Source of the DNA: Mycobacterium sp. E787
GTDB taxonomy: Bacteria; Actinomycetota; Actinomycetes; Mycobacteriales; Mycobacteriaceae
Assembly: GCF_001668725.1 (NCBI RefSeq)
Contig: NZ_LZKL01000100.1
Coordinates: forward strand, 1 to 54,122
Direction of reading: 5' to 3'
Length of the DNA stretch: 54,122 nucleotides
Below, piece by piece: positions 48,532 to 54,122 of the stretch. The translations under genes and the position numbers were made by a program. Position 1 is the first letter of the stretch; every line of letters starts with the position of its first letter. The notes beneath the pieces were generated by a model. It saw nothing but the letters and a program-made list of their open reading frames with translations, made no database searches and was not told where the DNA came from.

Positions 48532-49143
48532 GTGACCAGCGCTGTGGGGACCTCGGGTACTGCGATCACGTCGCGAGTGCATTCGCTGAATCGGCCGAAC
48601 ATGGTCGCTGTCGGCACCATAGTGTGGCTGTCCAGCGAACTCATGTTCTTTGCTGGCCTGTTCGCGATGTACTTCACGGCGCGGGCTCAGGCGGGCGGCA
48701 AATGGCCGCCGCCGCCGACCGAGCTGAACCTCTATCAGGCCGTGCCGGTGACGCTGGTGCTGATCGCGTCGTCGTTCACCTGCCAGATGGGCGTGTTCGC
48801 GGCCGAGCGCGGCGACGTGTTCGGGCTGCGCCGCTGGTATGTGATCACCTTCCTGATGGGCCTGTTCTTCGTCCTCGGCCAGGCGTACGAGTACTACCAC
48901 CTGGTGTCGCACGGGACGACGATCCCCGGCAGCGCCTACGGCACGGTGTTCTACCTGGCCACCGGCTTCCACGGCCTGCACGTCACCGGCGGGCTGATCG
49001 CCTTCATCTTCCTGCTGGCCCGCACCGCGATGAGCAAGTTCACGCCGGCGCAGGCGACGGCCAGCATCGTCGTCTCCTACTACTGGCATTTCGTCGACAT
49101 CGTGTGGATCGCGCTGTTCACCGTGATCTATTTCATCCGCTGA
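48532..49143 (+). CDS. ctaE: Cytochrome aa3 oxidase subunit III CtaE
   Basis: 203 residues with five membrane helices. It is part of the aa3 oxidase joined to the bcc complex. Motifs are NMVAVGTIVWLSSELMFFAGLFA, GQAYEYYHL, FYLATGFHGLHVTGGLIAF and YYWHFVDIVWIALFTVIYFIR. GTG at 48532 equals the homologue start. A CATACT sequence ends 8 nt upstream, so the mRNA may be leaderless. qcrC follows after 25 bp. Confidence 0.97.
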   Translation: MTSAVGTSGTAITSRVHSLNRPNMVAVGTIVWLSSELMFFAGLFAMYFTARAQAGGKWPPPPTELNLYQAVPVTLVLIASSFTCQMGVFAAERGDVFGLRRWYVITFLMGLFFVLGQAYEYYHLVSHGTTIPGSAYGTVFYLATGFHGLHVTGGLIAFIFLLARTAMSKFTPAQATASIVVSYYWHFVDIVWIALFTVIYFIR

Positions 49144-49168
49144 CCAGGCGAAGGACAGGAGTGCTCGG

Positions 49169-50035
49169 TTGAAGAAACTGGGGTCTACCCGAAACGGTGC
49201 CCGGCGTGGCCAGCCGCGAAAAGGGCACAACGACCGCTCGCGACGGCGCCTGCGGCGGCGGTTGTCGGGCGGGTTGCTGCTGCTGATCGCCCTGACCGTG
49301 GCCGGCGGCCTGGCCGCCGTCCTCACCCCCACGCCACAGGTGGCCGTCGCCGACGAGAACTCCTCGGCGATCCTGCGCACCGGCAAGCAGCTTTTCGACA
49401 CGTCCTGCGTGTCCTGCCACGGCGCCAACCTGCAGGGCGTGGCCGACCACGGCCCCAGCCTGATCGGCGTCGGCGAGGCGGCCGTCTACTTCCAGGTGTC
49501 CACCGGCCGCATGCCGGTGATGGCCGGCGCCGCCCAGGCTCCGCGCAAGGAGCCGATCTTCGACGAAGCTCAGATCGACGCGATCGGCGCCTACGTGCAG
49601 GCCAACGGCGGCGGCCCCACCACCGTGCGCAACCCCGACGGCAGCCTGGCGATGCACTCGCTGCGCGGTGACGACGTCGGCCGCGGCGGCGACCTGTTCC
49701 GGCTGAACTGCTCGTCGTGCCACAACTTCACCGGGAAGGGCGGGGCCCTGTCGTCGGGTAAGTACGCGCCCGACCTGGGCGAAGCCAACGAGCAGCAGAT
49801 CCTGACCGCGATGCTGACCGGACCCGAGAGCATGCCGAAGTTCTCCGACCGCCAGCTGTCCTTCGACGCCAAGAAGGACATCATCGCGTACGTGAAGACC
49901 GTCACCGAGGAGCGGCAGCCGGGCGGCTACGGCCTGGGTGGCTTCGGACCCGCGCCCGAGGGCATGGCCGCGTGGATCATCGGGATGGTGGCCGCCATCG
50001 GGCTGGCACTGTGGATTGGGGCGCGAGCATCATGA
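49169..50035 (+). CDS. qcrC: Diheme cytochrome c subunit QcrC
   Basis: 288 residues; carries two c-type hemes that pass electrons inside the bcc:aa3 supercomplex, replacing a soluble cytochrome c. The heme sites are C80-x-x-C83-H84 and C181-x-x-C184-H185. An N-terminal signal anchor (about 34-52) and a C-terminal membrane helix (about 266-285) flank them. The start is TTG, 7 nt after ACAGGAG, with no in-frame ATG nearby. Its stop overlaps the qcrA ATG (ATGA). Confidence 0.97.
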   Translation: MKKLGSTRNGARRGQPRKGHNDRSRRRLRRRLSGGLLLLIALTVAGGLAAVLTPTPQVAVADENSSAILRTGKQLFDTSCVSCHGANLQGVADHGPSLIGVGEAAVYFQVSTGRMPVMAGAAQAPRKEPIFDEAQIDAIGAYVQANGGGPTTVRNPDGSLAMHSLRGDDVGRGGDLFRLNCSSCHNFTGKGGALSSGKYAPDLGEANEQQILTAMLTGPESMPKFSDRQLSFDAKKDIIAYVKTVTEERQPGGYGLGGFGPAPEGMAAWIIGMVAAIGLALWIGARAS

Positions 50036-51240
50036 GCGAGCAAGACGTGCGCGGCTCGGACACCGACAAGGGCGGACCGGGGGCACCCCACGAGCCCAGC
50101 GACGCCGCGCTGGCCGCGATGTCGCAGCAGGAACTGGTGGCCCTGGGCGGCAAGATCGACGGCGTCGAGACGGTCTACAAGGAGACGCGCTGGCCGGTCG
50201 AGGGCACCAAGGCCGAGAAGCGCGCCGAGCGCTCCGTGGCCCGCTGGCTTTTGCTGGGCGGCTTCTTCGGGGTGGCGCTGCTGCTGGTCTTCCTGTTCTG
50301 GCCGTGGGAGTACAAGCCGAAGGACGCCCCGGGCAGCCTGCTGTACACGCTGGCCACCCCGCTGTACGGCCTGACCTTCGGCATGTCGATCCTGTGCATC
50401 GCGATCGGCGCGATCCTGTACCAGAAAAGGTTTATCCCCGAAGAGCTTTCGATCCAGGAGCGCCATGACGGCGCCTCACGCGACATCGACCGCAAGACGG
50501 TGGTGGCCAACCTGGCCGACGCGTACCAGGGCTCGACGATCGGGCGGCGCAAGCTGGTCGGCCTGTCGCTGGGCGTGGGGCTGGGCGCGTTCGGGCTGTC
50601 CACCCTGGTGGCGTTTGCCGGCGGCCTGATCAAAAACCCGTGGAAGCCGGTGGTGCCGACCGCGGACGGCAAGAAGGCCGTGCTGTGGACGTCCGGGTGG
50701 ACCCCGCGCTACAAGGGCGAGACCATCTTCCTGGCGCGTGCCACCGGTTCGGCCGGCTCCTCGCCGTTCATCAAGATGCGCCCCGAGGACCTCGACGCCG
50801 GCGGCATGGAGACCGTCTTCCCGTGGCGGGAGTCCGACGGGGACGGCACCACCCCGGAATCGCAGGAGAAGCTCCGCGCGATCAACCAGGGCGTCCGAAA
50901 TCCCGTGATGCTCATCCGGATCCGGCCCAGCGACATGTCGCGGATGGTCAAGCGCCAGGGCCAGGAGAGCTTCAACTGGGGCGAGTTCTTCGCCTACACC
51001 AAGGTCTGCTCGCACCTGGGCTGTCCCGCGTCGCTGTATGAGCAGCAGACCTACCGGATCTTGTGCCCCTGCCACCAGTCGCAGTTCGACGCCCTGCACT
51101 TCGCCAAGCCGATCTTCGGCCCCGCGGCGCGTGCGTTGGCGCAACTGCCCATCACGATCGACTCCAACGGGTACCTGGTCGCCAACGGCGACTTCATCGA
51201 GCCCGTCGGACCGGCATTTTGGGAGAGGACGACGACATGA
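50032..51240 (+). CDS. qcrA: Rieske iron-sulfur subunit QcrA
   Basis: 402 residues. Three membrane helices (about 71-91, 109-130 and 175-198) are typical of actinobacterial QcrA. The Rieske [2Fe-2S] ligands are C326 and H328 (CSHLGC) and C345 and H348 (CPCH), with C331 and C347 able to form the structural disulfide. The N-terminal cytoplasmic region is about 65 residues. ATG at 50032 overlaps the qcrC stop; the qcrB ATG overlaps this stop in turn. Confidence 0.97.
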   Translation: MSEQDVRGSDTDKGGPGAPHEPSDAALAAMSQQELVALGGKIDGVETVYKETRWPVEGTKAEKRAERSVARWLLLGGFFGVALLLVFLFWPWEYKPKDAPGSLLYTLATPLYGLTFGMSILCIAIGAILYQKRFIPEELSIQERHDGASRDIDRKTVVANLADAYQGSTIGRRKLVGLSLGVGLGAFGLSTLVAFAGGLIKNPWKPVVPTADGKKAVLWTSGWTPRYKGETIFLARATGSAGSSPFIKMRPEDLDAGGMETVFPWRESDGDGTTPESQEKLRAINQGVRNPVMLIRIRPSDMSRMVKRQGQESFNWGEFFAYTKVCSHLGCPASLYEQQTYRILCPCHQSQFDALHFAKPIFGPAARALAQLPITIDSNGYLVANGDFIEPVGPAFWERTTT

Positions 51241-52925
51241 GCCCCAAACTGAGTCCCCCGAAGATCGGTGACGTCCTGGCCCGCCAAGGCGAGGACATCG
51301 ATACGCGCTACCACCCGTCGGCGGCGGTGCGCAGGCAACTCAACAAGGTGTTTCCCACCCACTGGTCGTTCCTGCTGGGCGAGATCGCGATGTACAGCTT
51401 CATCGTGCTGCTGCTCACCGGCGTTTACCTGACGCTGTTCTTCGACCCGTCGATGGCCGAGGTCACCTACAACGGCGCCTACCAACCGTTGCGCGGCGTC
51501 GACATGTCCAAGGCCTTCGCCTCGACCCTGGACATCTCGTTCGAGGTGCGCGGCGGGCTGTTCGTGCGCCAGGTACACCACTGGGCCGCTTTGCTTTTCG
51601 CCGCATCGATCATGGTGCACCTGGCGCGGATCTTCTTCACCGGCGCGTTCCGCCGACCCCGTGAGGCCAACTGGGTGATCGGTTCGCTGCTGCTGATCCT
51701 CGCCATGTTCGAGGGCTACTTCGGCTACTCGCTGCCCGACGACCTGCTGTCCGGCATCGGGCTGCGCGCCGCCCTGTCCTCGATCACGTTGGGAATGCCG
51801 GTGATCGGCACCTGGCTGCACTGGGCGCTGTTCGGCGGCGACTTCCCCTGCGGTGGCATCGGCAACGAATGCGCGACCGTGGGCGCCATCATCCCGCGCA
51901 TGTACGCCCTGCACATCCTGCTGCTGCCGGGGATCATCCTGGCGCTGATCGGGCTGCACCTGGCGTTCGTGTGGTTCCAGAAGCACACCCAGTTCCCCGG
52001 GCCCGGCCGCACCGAGCACAACGTGGTCGGCGTGCGGGTGATGCCGATCTTCGCGGTCAAGTCCGGCGCGTTCTTCGCCGCGATCGTCGGTGTGCTCGGC
52101 CTGATGGGCGGGCTGCTGCAGATCAACCCGATCTGGAACCTGGGCCCCTACAAGCCGTCTCACGTGTCGGCGGGCTCGCAGCCGGACTTCTACATGATGT
52201 GGACGGAGGGCCTGGCCCGTATCTGGCCGCCGTGGGAGTTCTACTTCTGGCACCACACCATTCCGGCCCCGGTCTGGGTCGCGCTGCTGATGGGCCTGAT
52301 CTTCATCCTGCTGATCATCTACCCGTTCCTGGAGAAGCGGTTCTCCGGCGACTACGCGCACCACAACTTGCTGCAGCGGCCGCGCGACGTGCCGGTGCGC
52401 ACCTCGATCGGCGCGATGGCGATCGCCTTCTACATGGTGCTCACCCTCGCGGCGATGAACGACATCATCGCGTTCAAGTTCGACATCTCGCTGAACGCGA
52501 CGACGTGGATCGGGCGCATCGGGATGGTGATCCTGCCGCCGTTCGTCTACTTCATCGCCTACCGGTGGTGCATCGGGCTGCAGCGCAGCGACCGCGAGGT
52601 GCTCGAGCACGGCATCGAGACCGGCATCATCAAGCGGCTGCCGCACGGCGCCTACATCGAGCTGCACCAGCCGCTCGGCCCCGTCGACGCGCACGGTCAC
52701 GCGATTCCGCTGGAGTATGAGGGCGCCCCGGTTCCCAAGCGGATGAACAAGCTGGGCTCCGCCGGCTCGCCCGGCAGCGGCAGCTTCCTGTTCGCCGACC
52801 CGCCGTCCGAGGACGCCGCGTTGCGCGAGGCGGAGCATGCCGCCGAGCACCGCGAGCTGACCGCGCTGCGCGAATACCAGGAGAGCATCGTCGGCTCCCC
52901 CAACGGCGAACACGACGAGCACTGA
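51237..52925 (+). CDS. qcrB: Cytochrome b subunit QcrB
   Basis: 562 residues; binds two b hemes and oxidises menaquinol. Heme ligand regions are VRQVHHWAALLFAASIMVHL (109-128) and LHILLLPGIILALIGLHLAF. The quinol-site segment is WPPWEFYFWHH (330-340). MWTEGLA (321-327) corresponds to where telacebec (Q203) resistance changes such as T313 are reported in M. tuberculosis; T323 is wild-type-like here. A cytoplasmic tail follows about residue 450. ATG overlaps the qcrA stop. Confidence 0.97.
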   Translation: MSPKLSPPKIGDVLARQGEDIDTRYHPSAAVRRQLNKVFPTHWSFLLGEIAMYSFIVLLLTGVYLTLFFDPSMAEVTYNGAYQPLRGVDMSKAFASTLDISFEVRGGLFVRQVHHWAALLFAASIMVHLARIFFTGAFRRPREANWVIGSLLLILAMFEGYFGYSLPDDLLSGIGLRAALSSITLGMPVIGTWLHWALFGGDFPCGGIGNECATVGAIIPRMYALHILLLPGIILALIGLHLAFVWFQKHTQFPGPGRTEHNVVGVRVMPIFAVKSGAFFAAIVGVLGLMGGLLQINPIWNLGPYKPSHVSAGSQPDFYMMWTEGLARIWPPWEFYFWHHTIPAPVWVALLMGLIFILLIIYPFLEKRFSGDYAHHNLLQRPRDVPVRTSIGAMAIAFYMVLTLAAMNDIIAFKFDISLNATTWIGRIGMVILPPFVYFIAYRWCIGLQRSDREVLEHGIETGIIKRLPHGAYIELHQPLGPVDAHGHAIPLEYEGAPVPKRMNKLGSAGSPGSGSFLFADPPSEDAALREAEHAAEHRELTALREYQESIVGSPNGEHDEH

Positions 52926-52943
52926 ACCGCACCAAGCCAAGAG

Positions 52944-52978
52944 TGCGCCGCGAGACATCAACTCTTGCGGCGCATTTT
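52944..52978 (+). terminator. Intrinsic terminator after qcrB
   Basis: tgcgccgc (52944-52951) and gcggcgca (52967-52974) form an 8-bp GC-rich stem with a 15-nt loop, followed by TTTT (52975-52978), 18 nt past the qcrB stop. A complementary aagag/ctctt pair partly extends it. Confidence 0.7.
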
Positions 52979-53040
52979 GGGCGTGTCCTCGCCGAGGTTT
53001 ATGTGTCGCGGCCCCAGGAGAACCGAGGGAGTTTGTGCGC

Positions 53041-53685
53041 CTAGCGCGCGTCCCGCAGGTCGCGTAACTGGCGGATGTGCAGCCATTCCACCACCGGCAT
53101 CGCCGCGGTGACGACCCCGGCCACCGCGTAGCCCACCCAGGATGGGCCGTCGTGACCGACGGCCATCAGGTACGTCGCCGCGGCGGCCGCAATCAGGGCG
53201 GCGCCCATGGTGCCGGTCAGAATGACGGTGCCGCGCAACCACACCCGATCCACCGCGGCGCCCGACCACTCCGTCGCCGGCTCCGCCGCCTGCATCCGCG
53301 GCTGGCGCGCCCGCTCGGCCGCGGTGCGCGGCGCGGGGGCCATCAGGCGCACCGGGGGCCGGTGCGGCGTGCGCCCGGCACCCGCGCCGGGCCGGGTCGC
53401 CGGCTCGATCAGGCCCATGCGGCGCGCCCGCAGCAGCAGCGGGATCGCCCCGGCGATGATCAGCGCGGAAATCGCGATGACGGCGTACAACACCCACGAG
53501 GTGTGCGAGCCGCCGGGCGTCTTGTGGAAGCCCCGGCCGAGATCCACCAGGGCGACGGCGGCCGCCACGCTGACGCCCAGCAACACCAGCCAGACGGCCG
53601 CGCAGGCGCCGAGCAGGAGGCGGTCGATGACGTCGGGCGGGATGCTGTCCGAACCACGCCGGTAGGCCGAATACCTGCTGACCAT
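53041..53685 (-). CDS. Integral membrane protein (Rv2197c-like)
   Basis: A 214-residue protein with two N-terminal membrane helices (about 19-42 and 62-82), a cytoplasmic Pro/Arg-rich loop and two more helices (about 150-175 and 180-198). ATG at 53685 shares one nucleotide with the mmpS3 stop (TGATG). Function unknown. The segment 53202-53290 of this gene is present a second time in inverted orientation at the window end. Confidence 0.85.
   Translation of the reverse strand: MVSRYSAYRRGSDSIPPDVIDRLLLGACAAVWLVLLGVSVAAAVALVDLGRGFHKTPGGSHTSWVLYAVIAISALIIAGAIPLLLRARRMGLIEPATRPGAGAGRTPHRPPVRLMAPAPRTAAERARQPRMQAAEPATEWSGAAVDRVWLRGTVILTGTMGAALIAAAAATYLMAVGHDGPSWVGYAVAGVVTAAMPVVEWLHIRQLRDLRDAR
53202..53290. 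repeat. Left arm of an 89-bp inverted duplication
   Basis: This segment, inside the Rv2197c-like gene, matches the reverse complement of 54034-54122 with a single difference. The match stops at 53290 in a ctccgccgcc run and extends to the last base of the window on the other side. Confidence 0.9.
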
Positions 53686-54033
53686 CAGCAGCTCGTCTGC
53701 GGTGCGTCGCTGTTGTTCGACGACAGCACCGTTCCGTCGCTGGTGGTGATCGAGCAATTGAGCCGGCTGACCCGGAACAGGCTGGATGCCTGGACCGATC
53801 CGACGTCGGACGTGGAGATCGGTGTCACGGTCATCGACCACGGGATGTACACGTTGTGCTGGGTGCGGGACCGGCCGGACGCGTCGACGTACGTCACCGA
53901 GATGATGTCACCCGGAGCCTTGGTGCCGGTCACCGAATAGGTGACCTGCCGCGGCCCGGCGGGTGTCGTCGTGGTGGCCGGGGGCGGTGCCGCCGCGGTC
54001 GAGGTGGCCGGCGGCGGGGCCGGCGCCGGCGGG
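53685..54033 (-). pseudogene. mmpS3: MmpS3 C-terminal part, upstream portion replaced
   Basis: The reading frame encodes a Pro/Thr/Ala-rich linker (PPPATSTAAAPPPATTTTPAG), then the MmpS domain QVTYSVTGTKAPGDIISVTYVD, NVYIPWSMTVTPI and LFRVSRLNCSITTSDGTVLSS, ending DAPQTSC. MmpS proteins are small periplasmic partners of MmpL transporters. The expected N-terminal cytoplasmic region and membrane helix are absent: from 54034 on the sequence is an inverted copy of the neighbouring gene, with an in-frame TGA at 54101-54099. It is either truncated by assembly error or truly disrupted. Confidence 0.8.
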
Positions 54034-54122
54034 GGCGGCGGAGCCGGCGACGGAGTGGTCGGGCGCCGCGGTGGATCGGGTGTGGTTGCGCGGCACCGTC
54101 ATTCTGACCGGCACCATGGACG
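54034..54122. repeat. Right arm of the 89-bp inverted duplication
   Basis: Reverse-complement copy of 53202-53290 with one mismatch (t for c next to ccatgg), running to the window edge. The junction with mmpS3 falls in ccgccgcc, where both sequences share a short GC-rich match. Confidence 0.9.

Noticed and set aside
51051..52961. 636-codon minus-strand frame opposite qcrB
   Set aside because: It is His/Gln/Asp-rich antisense translation of a membrane gene, with no domain and no ribosome site; qcrB is unambiguous on the other strand.
1..54122. tRNA, rRNA, prophage or CRISPR loci
   Set aside because: None recognised on reading both strands; gene order is a conserved chromosomal backbone apart from the left edge.

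Overview
The window looks like a 54 kb piece of a slow-growing Mycobacterium genome, most likely the M. avium complex or a close relative (inference). Coding is very GC-rich, GTG and TTG starts are frequent, and the genes run collinear with the M. tuberculosis stretch Rv2143 to Rv2198c. The IS6110 copy and PE_PGRS gene that I recall from that M. tuberculosis stretch are absent. A vapBC pair and a PadR/membrane-protein pair sit at the left end.

Layout. 1-73 looks like the end of an insertion sequence. 386-1084 is a Phd-type VapBC toxin-antitoxin operon. 1198-1901 is a PadR regulator with a small membrane protein. 1973-2650 is a phosphoribosyltransferase. 2665-24124 (minus strand) is the division and cell wall (dcw) cluster, read as mraZ, rsmH, ftsL-like, pbpB, murE, murF, mraY, murD, ftsW, murG, murC, ftsQ, ftsZ, pgeF, yggS, sepF, yggT, wag31 and a small membrane protein. 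Most junctions overlap by 1-4 nt, so translation is probably coupled. 24589-32033 holds a DUF3040 protein, a GNAT acetyltransferase, lppM, an MTHFR-like gene, idsA2, mptA, and the divergent Rv2175c-like/pknL pair. 32112-44912 holds aroG, an oligoribonuclease-like DEDDh RNase, two lipoglycan mannosyltransferases (Rv2181-like and pimB'), an acyltransferase, an ArsA-like ATPase, two SRPBCC proteins, fadD15, an HExxH protein and a RipC-like NlpC/P60 hydrolase. 45122-48393 holds a small CXXC protein, a DnaQ/GIY-YIG nuclease and trpD. 48532-52925 is the ctaE-qcrC-qcrA-qcrB operon of the cytochrome bcc:aa3 supercomplex. The window ends in a membrane protein and a broken mmpS3.

The genes form an envelope and energy island. 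The dcw genes make and place septal peptidoglycan. mptA, Rv2181 and pimB' build PIM, lipomannan and LAM from polyprenyl-phosphate mannose. The RipC-like enzyme remodels the wall, and QcrCAB/CtaE powers respiration.

No wholly new multi-gene system is convincing here. The strongest unusual signals are: an 89-bp inverted copy of Rv2197c-like sequence replacing the upstream part of mmpS3 at the right edge (probably a contig-end foldback, possibly real); an ArsA-like ATPase whose only start that keeps its Walker A is CTG; back-to-back apparently leaderless promoters for pknL and its substrate gene; a canonical MraZ box plus a second, unexplained TGGGG array on the other strand; and a 126-nt convergent overlap of the GIY-YIG nuclease with trpD.
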